Assembly: GCA_036345935.2 (NCBI GenBank) | Contig: JADWOT020000008.1 | Location: 1,088,652 to 1,152,651, forward strand | Source of the DNA: Taenia hydatigena | Taxonomy: Eukaryota > Platyhelminthes > Cestoda > Cyclophyllidea > Taeniidae | Length of the DNA stretch: 64,000 nt | Reading direction: 5' to 3' | Part shown: piece after piece, positions 12,688-24,973 of the stretch | How positions within the stretch are numbered: position 1 is the first letter of the stretch | Layout of the letters: every line of letters starts with the position of its first letter | Position numbers and translations under genes: made by a program | Notes under the pieces: generated by a model | What the model was told of the DNA's origin: nothing | The model's input: only the letters and a program-made list of their open reading frames with translations | Databases searched by the model: none

Positions 12688-13097
12688 TTAGCAATCAGAC
12701 AGTCGCGTCGCAGCCACTGTCTCGCAAAACTGTTCTATCGCCATCCTGCATGAGGACCTTGAGAAGTGGTCAACAGCAAATCTTTCAATCATCTCACCTC
12801 CTCTGTCAATCCCAGCATGTCGAATGTGCCATCTTCTAAAGCTTTTTAACTTTCGCAAAAAGCACGTCACCTTAATAAACCTATTGCCGTAATTGACGGT
12901 AAAATAGGTGGGTCCCCGACCATTCCTTGATTTTTGTCATCACGCTCTAACTCTTCGAAGAAGACCTCACCAGCACTGGCTACTATTTCCTTAGAAGGAG
13001 CCACATTCCGTGTGAATTTCCTTTCCTTTAACCAGCAATCCCTATTCCAGGTGACTGGCCGCAAAGCCCGCAGTACAGTTATGAGAACCACGCACAT
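12688..13097 (-). CDS. Candidate gene end with a 35-nt intron
   Basis: The minus-strand exon ending at 12871 encodes NRDCWLKERKFTRNVAPSKE and then VFFEELERDDKNQGMVGDPP. The 35-nt intron 12870-12836 (GTGACG...CTTTAG) splits an Arg codon and joins it to RWHIRHAGIDRGGEMIERFA in the correct frame. The second exon stops at 12688. Without splicing the first frame stops immediately. The product is charged, with no membrane segment. The donor is not a perfect consensus, and the upstream end is undefined, though the frame is open to about 13130. Not recognised. Confidence 0.45.
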
Positions 13098-14534
13098 TCC
13101 AGTCAGGTCGCATAGTTAAACATTTTTCCAGCTAGAGGTCGGTGGACTTGTCCAGCATGGCTTCGTCGAACCACATGGTGCCAAAATGCCATGGTTAGTA
13201 GGATGACGTCTTTCCTATCAACACCAACGTTTCGTTGAAAGGCCGGATTGCAGTAACGAATTCGGCTGCCTAAGTAGCAGCCGTTTGTGCATTGTGGACG
13301 CGTTTTATACCACATAATAACAGGTCTGCCTCTTCGTACGGTATTATATTATGTGTAATTTATTCCTTTATAGATGCATAAACTGTTGTTCCTCCTCTCG
13401 TTTCTTATACTTATTTATTAGAAAATCGGTTTGGAATTCGTCCTCTGTGGCAGAATTATCTTAGTAGGTTTTATGAACGTGGCTTATTTGGCACGAAGGC
13501 CTCATGGCTAAATCACAACAAAATTTTCATACAATTCAATGACAGCCTAAATTATATTTATTTGCATTCAAGGAGGGATGTGTGCTTAGCACAGCGTCAT
13601 TGTGTTTGTTTCAATATTCTAATAAATAATGGAGAGCGTACAATTCACTCGGAATACTACCGCCCCTAATTTAAGTAGTTTAATAATAATATAGCAGCTG
13701 TGATGATCTGAGCAGCTCTTAAACGATAAAGATGAGAGGTTCTCCTTTTCTCAAAGTGTTTATTGATGTAGATCTGTCAAAGGTTGTGTCACTAGCATTC
13801 CCTTCTAGCAGTCTGTGCTTAAACTCATTTCGTTGATCCTTTCTCATTTTGTAACAATTAATAATAAGGATAGTTTGCTGATGATTCTTGGCATTTGGTG
13901 TCTTTTATTTTACGCGAAATCAAGGAAAACATGGATCAAGGGGAAATAAACTGAAGGAGACAGTTTGAGAGCTTACCGTTAATTGAATCGGACAATCCAC
14001 TCCTCCCCTTTCTTCCCCTATTCCTCTCCTCGAAGCTAACACTACTAATTAGGCGCATTTCCTTAAGACGCTGTTTAAATTATTCTTCCCACAGATAAAT
14101 TTTTCACTTAAATTGAGATGTTTTGATAATTTTTTCTGCATTATGCTTTGATTACACCCATAGAATGCCAAATTATAGCATTTTGACAATAGTGGAGATA
14201 TTAAAAAGGCTATACGTAACGGGCAGTTGCAAAGGCGCAAAAATATTTGCAGTGTTGCATGAATGATTAAGTCGCAAATCAATTAAGTAGAATGGTTCCA
14301 GTACGAACCCTGAAATGCACTTATCACCAACTACGACGTTGCAAAGAGGTAGAATGCAAGCGCAGTGCAGCTTTGAAGCAGAAGCACTTAGGATGGAAGA
14401 TTACTTCTCTAACTCGACTACTTTAATCGCTGCTGTCATGCTGTGCACTGTAAAATATTCCTTTCTTGATTACCACTTCACCACCAGTGTCACACAGATG
14501 CCTCACCCTCCTCCTCTTTCCATCTCACTGATTC

Positions 14535-14552
14535 CAGCAGCAGCAGCAGCAG
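14535..14552 (+). repeat. Short CAG microsatellite
   Basis: Six uninterrupted CAG units followed by CATCAG. It lies in an open plus frame of 98 codons, but coding is not supported otherwise. Confidence 0.7.
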
Positions 14553-14716
14553 CATCAGTCAGATACGCGCACCAAGCCATTCATTTGATTTCATCGAGAG
14601 CTTTACTTTGACCACCTCTTTCTGTCAGATACGGATGGCACGTCTTTATAAATAAGGCAGCATGCGACTACATGCAACCGTTCGCGGCGTCCACGCAAAA
14701 ATCGCACGGCCAGTTC

Positions 14717-14736
14717 GTTAGACCCTAGGGTCTAAC
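14717..14736. other. Perfect 20-bp palindrome
   Basis: GTTAGACCCTAGGGTCTAAC equals its own reverse complement. It lies about 65 bp downstream of a TATAAATAAG motif at about 14649. About 0.06 such sites are expected by chance in 64 kb. It could be a dimer-binding operator-like site or a cruciform; no function is known. Confidence 0.85.
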
Positions 14737-16369
14737 CAAGATTGCGCGCATCGCATGATTGAAATTAACGCTGCATCCTAAACCAAAGTTCTCAACCATT
14801 TAATTAAACACTTATGATTAACCGCTCGTGCCATTGGGGTTACATTGAGAGGCCATCAATAAGAGTGGCCTCAAAAAATCGCAGTCGTAAGTGCAATGCT
14901 CCTTCCTCCCTTCCTTCTCATTTTATGCGGGGCATTCTGTGGCTGGCGCCGTGGACTCCTAGCACTTTTCATATGCCACTGACAAGCTGCGGTGGCCGAC
15001 ACCGGAGCTTCGTTTATGACAAGGCCGAGGAAGACGCTTGAAACAAGAGGTAGGCGATGAAATGCCTAAGTGGTTTGATTCCCTTGGATCGCCACCATTA
15101 CGACATCGTCTTTAGACAATGCCAGTAGCCCTAAACCTGACTGCATGCATACCCTTTACTAGATCTCCTTCCCCTTCGGGTTAGCTCTATAATTCTCAAG
15201 CTTAAGCACAGGAGCATACTTTCATGCACAACATATTACACTTATGCTGCTTTTTTGCATCTCTTGGCCCCTCTCCTCCACTTTAACCCACACCTTATAA
15301 ACATGAACCGCTACTACCTGAAATCGGTAAGGTAAGACAGCAAGACCTAACACTTCCGAAACAGCCAAGCTTTCCAGTGGGCAAAATTTCCTCCATGACT
15401 CCCATCAGGAAGATAGCACCCAGTTGTCAGTGCTCAAACACCATCCTCAGTCGAGTGCCACAGAAGGATGAGCAGCAGTGGTGGAGCGAATGCAGACAGG
15501 GTTGATCCCACTACTCGTGACCAGTGCGGAGAAATAGATGCGCTGGCAACACCTGTACCTGTTTGACCTTCACCAAAGGATTAATTCATCGCAATTAATT
15601 ACTTCCGCTAGTATACTCTTGCCCCTCCTAAGATTAGTCTTGTAATGGCAGCGTGATACATGCCTTAGGCGGGCGGAGCGAGCGATGCGTTAATAGCGTA
15701 ACATAAGCCACTTCTAGTCACAACTTAGGTGGCAATTCTTCTGACGTAAGTAAATAAAGCAAATGCCAAACCGGTAGTCTTTCAAGCTTAATGTTCACCG
15801 TCCTTTGATGAAAAGGTAAGTAAGATGTAAGGCCTGGTTGCTTGTCCATGACATCCTCCCTTACAGCTTCTGTAGGTGTGAATCAGATTTTGCACTACCC
15901 ACGTCAAAAACGACCCAAAATTATCATCCTCACATTGGTCTGCAGTTTTAAGTGCGTCACCGACAATAAAACTCCTCACAAACATTGGGGAGTGCAAAAG
16001 CTGCCTCCAAGTGGTGAACCCGTCGCGCATTTCACCAACTCACATTCAGACAGCACACTACCTTACCTCATACCATTCCTTTGCGCAACTCTGCATCTGC
16101 ACTAAGCGCCACAGCTATGAGCACGTCAGAGGCTATCATCCCAAGAAGTCTCTTGTGATGACGATAAATGCACGAGAGTTGATGGTTTCTAAAAGTATTA
16201 AACAGAGTTCGATTCGAGCAATGTAACATCATTTGCGCAATCTATTTTTGCCTTCATAAACGCAATAACAACTGCCGAATGACCTGGCAAAATGTCTGGC
16301 GGATTTATTCAATCAGATTTGGTCTAAGATGGCACACAGGTTTCAGAATAAAAGATAACTTTCTTCAGG

Positions 16370-16590
16370 TTGGGAAGACAACAAGAAGGGACTACAAGAG
16401 AGGCATACTTTTTAGTCACTAGGCTACATGCTGAGACATGCCTAGTTCATGCACTGATGCGTGGTGCATCAACTACGGATATGAATTAGTGCTAAAACCG
16501 TTCAATTGGAGGCAGGAATTGCATAAAACTGCGGATAGTTGCACGAGATACGACGCGATTAATGCACTACACTTTTAAGCATCGAGCATA
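16370..16590 (+). repeat. Dispersed repeat related to 52.5-52.7 kb
   Basis: Diverged direct similarity to 52535-52715: GAAGACAACAA, then ATG-TGCATCAAC, then ACTGCGGA-A-T-GCACG and TTAATGCA-CAC in the same order and spacing. Boundaries are approximate. Confidence 0.5.
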
Positions 16591-16920
16591 CCTCCCCGGC
16601 TAGCAGCAGCGACATAATGTAAAAGTACGCGAAACCAAATGTCGAAGTTCTTAGATAAAGTTACCAATCAAATCAGCGGATCAGCGCCCAGTTTAATAGT
16701 GATTTAGGTTCCACACCAAGCACTGTTTGCAGCAGAATAATTACTACTTCAGCTTGTGCTTTTTTGAATCACGCTTGCTGATGCTGCAGAGGATGCGGTT
16801 TAATCTGCTGGTAGAAAAGAGCGTACTCAAGTACTCTTGCAGAGGCTGCTGCGACTGTTCTCGCACCAGATCCCATAAGCACGGCATATTTTGCCTAAAT
16901 AAATGGTAGAGCAAACTTTA

Positions 16921-16936
16921 GTGACACAAGTGTCAC
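16921..16936. other. Short inverted repeat GTGACAC-AA-GTGTCAC
   Basis: Perfect 7-bp arms with a 2-nt centre, 41 bp beyond the stop of the minus-strand candidate exon at 16977. Confidence 0.5.
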
Positions 16937-16976
16937 GATGCAATTGTAAAATGACATAAAGAAGTGGAAATGAAAT

Positions 16977-17209
16977 TCAAACGCGCTCAAGCAATTCACT
17001 AGGTGATTTTTGAAGGAAGGCTTGATTATTATCGAAGCTAATCTGATGCAATGAAAAGGCAAACAGCTTCATATACATCCTCGATTCCGCATCATCACCA
17101 AGGCTAAGAAGGGCAAATATTTTGGTATTTTTTCTGGTTTCTTTTAACAATTCATACCTCTTGATACAATGTCTCAGCTTTACTGTGATCAGTGGATAGC
17201 ACTGCATAG
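16977..17209 (-). CDS. Candidate 3' exon (78 codons)
   Basis: A very strong minus-strand acceptor (ttgttttattgtgttttttgtctgcag type tract) opens a frame that begins MQCYPLITVKLRHCIKRYEL and ends NNQAFLQKSPSELLERV before TGA. Composition is balanced, basic then acidic, and looks helical. No family is recognised. It may be the last coding exon of a minus-strand gene. Confidence 0.48.
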
Positions 17210-18240
17210 CTGCAGACAAAAAACACAATAAACAACGACCTAAAATGACCAAAATCTAATCCACGAAGAAGTAAACTCATTTTAGGAAATATTTGCACAA
17301 AGGGCAAACCTGCACAAATTTTGCGCAACTATATTTAGAATACTATGCAACAAGCATGCGCATGTTTGCTTACAGTTAAGGCGTAAAAATTGTAAGAGCA
17401 ACTTTTAATTGCAATTATAAATGCAATTATTCAAAACAGAACAAATGCTTATTTAAGGATGCTAATTCGTTAAGCAATAACGTGAAACGAAAATTTTGAA
17501 TAAAGAAAATGAAGACAAAACGATGCTTGTCAATGTGACATCCCGACGCGCCCTGTGAGACAAAAGGAGATATGGCTGTGATACTTGGTTTGTTCGGACT
17601 GCCGGTTTTGGTCTCAGTGACAGAGGTGGCCATATTGCCCAACCTGCGTGGACTGGCCTTCGGGCCACGCCAACAGCTCTGTTCAGGATGCTACAATGAT
17701 AGCCAGGCTGAATATCTGCATTTGGCTTACAGAAAAGGACTGGGACTTTTGACGTAGATTCGAGTTCAAGCCATTGGGTCAATACAAATTGGTCAATCGA
17801 GTGCGCGCTACGTAGGCCGAGACGTAACTGACCTCCTGCGTTGATCATCACACTGTATCCAGAATTAAAATAGATGCGCCCACTAGCGATTCTTTTCAGT
17901 CACCGAACGCTATGCTGCTAAAGAGACAGGTTACCAAATCGCCACCCATGCATCATAGCGCTTTGAATGATTTAGAAATTCACCAATTTAGAATTGGGTT
18001 CAGGAATGCAAAATTTTGCTGACTATTGCACGCGTCTGCAGCCAGACGCCAGAAGATGCACCCAAAGTCATATTTGCGAAACAAAGTATGGAATCTAACA
18101 CAGTTCTACAGGAATAGGGTCTCACCCACGTTCGCATTATCGGAGTCTTTACACAGGTGTGGTAAGGAAACTCGATAGCAAATCTGTATCATTCTTCACG
18201 ACTAATGTCGTCTCAGTTGTTAATAGACTGCTGGTAGAAC

Positions 18241-18522
18241 ATGGATGTTGGATGGCTGCTGAAGGTAGATGACGTCGTTTGCAGTCACTATGTCATGGGT
18301 CGTCAGTGGTTCACCCATTCGGAACGTATGCACTCCCTCTGCCTTAAATGTAGAAAGCAGGATGGATTACCTTTAAGATAGGATTCGCTTTCCGCTACCA
18401 TCGATGTGGTATCCCTACACTTCCTTGAGGAGAGAAGACGTAACATTGGGACAGAGCACCTGTATTCTAAGTTGGAACAGGATGGACTACATTTGCAGCC
18501 CCGTGCCGCAAGAGAAACCTAA
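18241..18522 (+). pseudogene. Candidate 93-residue ORF with one in-frame TAG
   Basis: The frame starts at ATG 18241 (MDVGWLLKVDDVVCSHYVMG) and reaches TAG at 18379-18381. It continues as DSLSATIDVVSLHFLEERRR to a second stop at 18520-18522. The parts before and after the TAG share a motif (KCRKQDGLPL and KLEQDGLHL), which suggests one original reading frame with an internal repeat. It could be a pseudogene, a sequencing error or two exons. Unrecognised. Confidence 0.32.
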
Positions 18523-19856
18523 TTGCATCGAAGCAGGTAGGTGTATAGCACTACTCTCCTCTTGGGTCTCTGCTGCCTTTTATTTATTCCAAAACAATAA
18601 AAATGCTACAATCAACCTAGTCCGTTCGGTCTCGGAGTAGCCGGAAAGGAAGGCGAGTAAACAAGGTGGGTGCCACATCCATCAAAATAGTATATTTTAT
18701 GCACATATGCAACAGTAATTGTACGAAAATGTGGCGTCAAGCCTGTTTTAAATATGATGGATGAACTTGAAGAACAACGTTTGGCTACTTTGTAAGCAGC
18801 ATTTTCTCTGTTTATCCTCTCCACTTAGTCCTTTACAGCCTTTCAACAAACAGGACGATTTGATTGACTCGGGTTGATTAATTGCGGTCATTGAGAACTG
18901 GTACGGATATGGAGATCGGGTTTCTAAGGCCCTCTCTTCTTTCGAACATTCCAAACTACTCGTCTATCGCAAGATTCCCTTTGCTTGCTTGCTTTTAAGC
19001 CCGATGGTACATTCAAAACAGCATAAGGATTGCATTGCCTTCTCCCCTTTACCGACACTGTCCAGTGCCACACTTATGAGCTGTCCTTAAAGTTACCATG
19101 GGTGATTTTCTACTTTTATCAGAGCATAAACCTCACTTTCGTGTCCGACTGGTGGTGTATCCTTGTAAGGTCGCATCCTGTTGTGGTGAATGGTTATTAG
19201 CTGGGTTCGGCGTTACGCACTGTAGACAAGGTAGTAAGTGAGTGAGGGAATCTTCACTACTCAAAGCGCGTCTTTGCCCCAAGGGAGGCGGAATCCATGG
19301 CACGGTCTGTAGTTTTGTATGAGGTTGCCTTCTCATAGACATTGGTCCTGCTCAGTCTGATGTAAGACGTTTATAAGGGTCTCTGTGCGATTTTGAGAGC
19401 TCCCTTTGATAGTTTCGTATTCAATGCTTGTTAGGAAGGTATTGAAAGGCATTTCAACTTTAAAGTCTGCAAGCATCCTGAACGGTGAAAACTCAGTTGA
19501 TGTACGAACCGTAGCCTGTATGAGAGGAGAACACGCCTTCGGTTTATATCTCAGCCTTCAGATCACGCACCTCTAATGAATGTATTTAGCAGCCCGACCA
19601 GTACTTAGTTTGTTCTTTTACATGTCCGGTGTGATTTAGGTCCCAAGAGCTAATCGTAAATGCCGCTAATTGCATAAAATTTCAAAGTAGATATCTAAAG
19701 CATTCCCCTTTTACTAACCGCAACTCTACAACATAAGGATTGTGCACAACAAAAGTGGATTTATAGTGGGTGCAATTTTTGGTACAAAACCTGATGTCTT
19801 AATCAGACCGTCTGGTCTTCATCCTCTTAAGTTGGCACAGTTTCCATTTTCTGCAT

Positions 19857-20107
19857 TTAAAAGTTGAGCAATAAACGATCCTCATTAACATTCCAGGATG
19901 TGGTAGAGAGGGATTCACCTGCTCTTCCGTCATTTATGGAACTGATACAAACCGCCCTCAACGCATGTATGAAGCGGTCCTTGGTGACATCCAAATGACT
20001 CCAGTATTGTTTTCCAACTTCTGCCGCTGCTACTAAAGCTACATTCATCCTTATGGCATCGTCGCATCTCTCCAAACTGTTTACAAAGTGTTTCTGTAGC
20101 AGTGTTG
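19857..20107 (-). CDS. Candidate exon (83 codons)
   Basis: Minus-strand frame after a weak acceptor at 20108. It encodes TLLQKHFVNSLERCDDAIRM, then VALVAAAEVGKQYWSHLDVT and DRFIHALRAVCISS. A good internal donor (AGCAG|GTGAAT near 19920) could end the exon early; otherwise it stops at TAA 19857-19859. The pattern of charged and aliphatic residues suggests an alpha-helical protein. No family is recognised. Confidence 0.42.
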
Positions 20108-20109
20108 CT

Positions 20110-22960
20110 TAATGCGCATGAAATTTTAGTATGGCTACAGATATCGCATTTGTAGTGAATGCAGCCTCATCGGAGTAGCAGTGCTAGAACAATGTAGAGA
20201 TTAATTGCTGTCAATGACTTCGATATCTGACGATTCATTGGTCGTGCAATCCAGTTGTGGGTGTGCTTTTGGCTTGTGTTTAGTCTTCTATTGCACGAAA
20301 AACCATGCATCCCCTTCTGCGCCGTCCGCCTTACAGTCTATCATCTTTTATTGTTGCTGTTCCACACTCTTCCACTCGGAACCTGCGAAATCGAATATTC
20401 ATGGAGTCCCAATTCGCATTTTGATTCTTACATCCTGTGTGACTCGGATTGTCTTCTCAGAGCAAATGTGTTGACGTACTCTGCAGCAATGTGGCCGCTC
20501 ACACGAATGGGTGGACAGATTGGTCGTGGAAGGGTATGTCTTACCATACTGTGGCGAAATTTCAAGTACTCTGGCTGATGCCCTATAACTGGTCATGACA
20601 ATCCCTTTCGTACTTATTTCCCCCACCGAAAGAAAGATTGGTATGTGTAATAGGGGCCTACTTAGGTAATAGGAATTAGTCAGCATAAGCAGTATCGTGC
20701 CTCATGTCTACCCCGTTGTCTTGACGAGTAAGGCTGCACACTTTAATGCCCTAAAAGTGTCTCGTCGCAAAGCTAAATTTGACCTGCTTTCAACAACTTC
20801 TTTCTTCAAATTCATTATCCTCTATACATTTTAACAAGCAATGTCATAACAAAGCCTTGCATCCCTCAAAAAACGTATTTCAACATTCACTGCAAAACAC
20901 CATTGCAAACCAAGGTCCAACTAAGTAGTCAGCTATGATTTTTTAACCCTTTAAAGCATTTGACCATGGTTTAGTCAAATCAATGCAGAATTTTACATGA
21001 TTTTCTATTATGAGTTGTTCTTTGTTAACCAAAACGTAACCGTTTGTTTGAGCAGCATAAAATACAAAAGAGGTTAAATAACAATACTGAAACAGGGCGA
21101 AGTTCCTTAGACAGATTACCGAAATTCATTGTCTAGTATCGTCTTGTGTAGCAATGCTCTCCTTCATCCCTCCCTCGGAAACGTAGAAATGAAATAAAGC
21201 GAACCAGTCGAGCCTTCATACAGATTCTTATTGTCACCTTGCAATTAGAGATATGATGGCAAAAGAAGTAGATAAATGGAAGACATTTTAAAGCAAAACC
21301 AGCAGACCCATCCTAATTTGCATTCATGAGCACTATGCTAAGCTTGGATAGGTAAATTAATTGTCGTATATGACTGTCCACTTCTGTTTGTAAAACATTG
21401 CAATGCTTCTCCTAAAATTACTGTCCGCTGACATAATTCACAGGTTTTTGTAGAGAAAGGCGCTAAGAATTTAAATTATCCGCAAATATGGTTCCAGTCA
21501 TTTAATTTTGTCGGAATGCTAAATCACATCCTCCACCACTACTAATATTACAGTGTTACACCGTACAACGCACTCAGAATATGATTGAATCTGATAGTTC
21601 AAGATTGCAAATGCTGCAAACATGGCTAAAACAGTAAACAAATAAGTGCTTATTGCCACCAATTTACGTTCATCTTCTATTTAGGGGTAAAAATGAGAAT
21701 TCCTATTTTCTTGGTTATTCGTTGGAGATTCTATTCCAAAACTTTCATCTTTCCTGCTCATGCAAATCTCAACACTGTACTGATTCATTTGCACGATACC
21801 GTATAGTGGATCACTCTACGACAGATGCAGCGTCTGCGCGTTAACGAAGAAAGGAGGGTTGGAGGGACAAACTGACATCAGATCCCCATCATATGTCGCG
21901 ACTAAATATTATGCTAATCGCATCGCTATATGATCGTCATTGCAAATCTATACAAACCTCGCAGCAGCAATCGTCGACAAAAATCAAGATCATCCAAATC
22001 GGTTTATGCACACGGAACATCTCTGTCGTCCACTCACTTTGTGTGGATGTCCCCTAATGCTTACTATGTCTGCAGCCCATTACTTTTGATTCTGCCGGCT
22101 GCCTCACCACAGTGGGTTTGTAAAGCAATTAACAAAGGGTTGGTTCTCACTCGCCGGTCGCGCTGATTTACACCTGACGATGTTCTTTTGCTCTCTCTGT
22201 TATAAGTTGACCTTGAGAGCGAACTGGCATATGGTCAGAACGTATGGAGTTAATTGTAGGCAAAGATTTGTTGTAATGGTAGGGTAATCCCACCGAAGAC
22301 ATGAAAACCAGAAAAATGTGTGAGTTGAATGCAAAGGTTTGGCTGCATAGATCAGAATGGATTTGGCTGGCTCTCACTCCATTGTTGGAAGTGCATAAAA
22401 AGATGTAGAAACATATCATAATTTTTGATTGTTACATGCATGTCTTACGATTCTCATTTAATGTGCAATTCTTAGCGGGCATGGAAGAAGGCCGCTCAAA
22501 TGTACTAGCAAAAGAGATGGTGAGTAGCCGAGTCGCCAGATAAGATCTCACAAGATGAAAATTTACGCGTTAACAACTAAGGAATAGACCATTTCATTCA
22601 AATCACGCATTCTGATTTAGCGCGAAACCAAAAAAAAATATTGCAAACTAATTATGCAAAAGTGGAAAGTCATTTGCACGTGAAGAATGGAAGCAAAAGT
22701 TGGCCAACGGCTTTTCCACTGCCACGAGAGAGGCATCCTGTCAGTTCGCCCTTCTCCCTATCTGCGTAACTTAGTGACTCAGACACCTCTCTTTCGTAGA
22801 CCGCTGCGCATACTTCATTCCGTGTACTGTAGTAAGTGCCCTAACTCCGTGTCTGCAGCTGCATCTTCTGAGATGGTTGGAACATAAAGCAGCAGAGTAG
22901 GAACATGACCTACCACGAAAATCCGTGTATTAGCGAAAAGAAACCCATTTATGCCACTAG
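20110..22960. other. No firm gene; overlapping frames near 20.2-20.7 kb
   Basis: Three frames of 89-107 codons overlap here. A strong acceptor near 20460 and a donor (GGAAGG|GTATGT near 20535) may bound one small plus-strand exon, but its frame is undecided. Confidence 0.35.
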
Positions 22961-23106
22961 AGGTGGAAAAAGGCTGAGCAATGCATCGTCGTGCTTGCAA
23001 TCGATTATGCAGAGGAGCAACAGCGACACCACCAGCAAGAGCTGTTAGCTATTATGCCCAGCATTCGACAGTGGAAGAGCAACAAATTGATAGAGTGTGC
23101 ACGGAT
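22961..23106 (+). CDS. Candidate internal exon (48 codons)
   Basis: Plus-strand frame between an AG at 22959-22960 and a consensus donor GTAAGA at 23107. It encodes RWKKAEQCIVVLAIDYAEEQ, then QELLAIMPSIRQWKSNKLIE. A second plus frame (65 codons) is open over the same DNA, so frame choice rests on the donor. Confidence 0.28.
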
Positions 23107-24095
23107 GTAAGAGCGATATGCCAGGGAGTGAATGAGTGGGTGGCTTTGAAAGGCATCAGGGTGGCAGATATTTGTTGAGAAACTTGATAGTTCCCAGTAG
23201 GCTGGCACATACCGTTTGGGTGCGTTAGCAAAGGCTGCAATACGACAAGCAAAAGTTTGTTCTAAGATGCGTCGTTTCGTTAGAAGATATTGCCAAATGA
23301 AGCATTCTCATCCAATTGTCAATGCTCGTGGCCTAAAGATAACTTTAAACGTCAAATCTGCAGATTTAGTCTAATTGAAAGTCAAAGGCCTTGAGGTGCA
23401 CAATTCGAATTGAGTCTTAAGGAGAATACTGAACGCAGAATGATCAAGAGTAACTCTACTGATAAGTGAGTAGGTAATGCTCAACGGATAATTGCTGTCT
23501 CCTTCAACCGTTCAGGACCTATCGTTTGCCCAAATATCGATTCTGTTTTATCTTACCTAAGTGACTATTTTAGACAGTAAAGTGCGCGTAGGAACCATAG
23601 CTCCCATCTGCTTCTTCCGTCTGCAATGACTACTGCTTCATACTGATGAACCCATATCTTAATTATCCCCGCAGTTAGACTGATTCTGATTAATGAATGC
23701 AGATGGCTGTTTTTGGTGTAGACCACCCAGTGCCAATGCAAAATGACCCAGTAAAATCATTAAGTCGGGAATAGCAGCAGGATATCTACTGTGAAGCTTG
23801 AGGAGGGGTATAAAGAAACAAATAAAAGTGTGGACCACAAAATACCATCAAAGCATACAAAAATATGCAATTGTTGCGTTTTGGTAGGAAGAAATGTGAA
23901 TGATTTGCAATTGTTTCATTTAAGGCCACATGAGTGATCTAGAATAGCAATAAACTCCAAGAGGCGACCCTTGCTGTGCATTCTGCAAAGGAGTTATGTG
24001 AGACGGCCACACAAGGACATTCGATTGACACCGCTAGTTTGCGTATAGTAGGCACGAGTGTAAGGAGGGAACGCAAATGTAATTTGTTTGGAATA

Positions 24096-24350
24096 TTAAG
24101 AGCCATCGCAGATGTGACTGATGGAACATGTTGAAGAATCGGAACCCATGATAGTCAGCGCGTATTCATCTGTGCTAGACATGGTTTCATTTACTTCCGA
24201 TGGATTTGCGTAGTCTATGCGTGTCCATCTTTCTTCTTGCATTAAGTCGGGATAATCGGCGTCAAAGTAAACCGGTGTGTAGTCAAGCACTGTTGATGTC
24301 CCCTGCTCCGAAGGCCAACTTTCCATTTTCACCGTTGAATTGAATCTCTC
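24096..24350 (-). CDS. Candidate terminal exon, tyrosine-rich acidic tail (84 residues)
   Basis: A good minus-strand acceptor (gatttacattccttaggcag) opens a frame in phase 0 that runs 84 codons to TAA. It is acidic and rich in Ser, Thr and Tyr, with motifs such as DYTPVYFDADYPDLM and TDEYALTIM, as in cytoplasmic tails of signalling receptors. Just upstream on the same strand (24355-24594) a frame starts MPSLVIIFVSSSIAWCLSFY, a membrane-span-like stretch that might belong to the same gene, although I could not join the two in phase. Receptor type is not identifiable. Confidence 0.5.
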   Translation of the reverse strand, partial: ERFNSTVKMESWPSEQGTSTVLDYTPVYFDADYPDLMQEERWTRIDYANPSEVNETMSSTDEYALTIMGSDSSTCSISHICDGS

Positions 24351-24973
24351 CTGCCTAAGGAATGTAAATCAAAGGAATCAAACTGCTAACTCGATCTTTC
24401 ATTAGATGCTGTAACTTCGAACTTAAAGTGTAAAGGCAGCACGTTCTGTTCTTGAAGCTGTGAGAAGCATAGAGATCTAGTGCCCTTCTTAAAATGCAGT
24501 CAAGAAACACATTCTGTAAAGTTTTAAAACGATCATAGAAGGATAGGCACCATGCAATACTGGACGATACAAATATAATTACTAAGGAGGGCATTTAAAT
24601 CCTAAGCTGAGTTTCTCAAAATGCAACTGCTAAGATTCTGTGATGATTAAATGAAAGTGACTTACAACGGGTGTCCGCGATTTTTACGAACCTAAATTTT
24701 AATTCCTAACTTATGTAGACACTCCAGATCCAAACCCATTGGCCAGCTATTACTAGGTGCACCATAAATAAGTTTTCACCCACCCTCTCTCCAATGCCCA
24801 TTTTTAGACCCGTTGACAGTAAACAATGAAACCGTAAACATTAAGTAGTCATGTCGCCACTTTATCAACGTCATGGCTGCTATTTTTGCATTCGCTAAAA
24901 ATAGGTGTGCAAACTCGGACAAATTCGGAAACAAGGAGTAATCCATCGCCACTGTCGGAACTAGGTTAAGCAA

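Larger units (their letters stand above)
13316..16369. other. Mostly non-coding; palindrome and microsatellite
   Basis: Apart from the CAG run, the TATA-like motif and the 20-bp palindrome, only short overlapping ORFs are present (for example 14814-15041 and 15788-16105 on both strands). Confidence 0.4.

Noticed and set aside
17427..17851. 129-codon minus ORF with overlapping 71-codon minus and 61-codon plus ORFs
   Set aside because: A locally stop-poor, GC-richer patch explains all three, and the longest is low in acidic residues and looks like a shadow.
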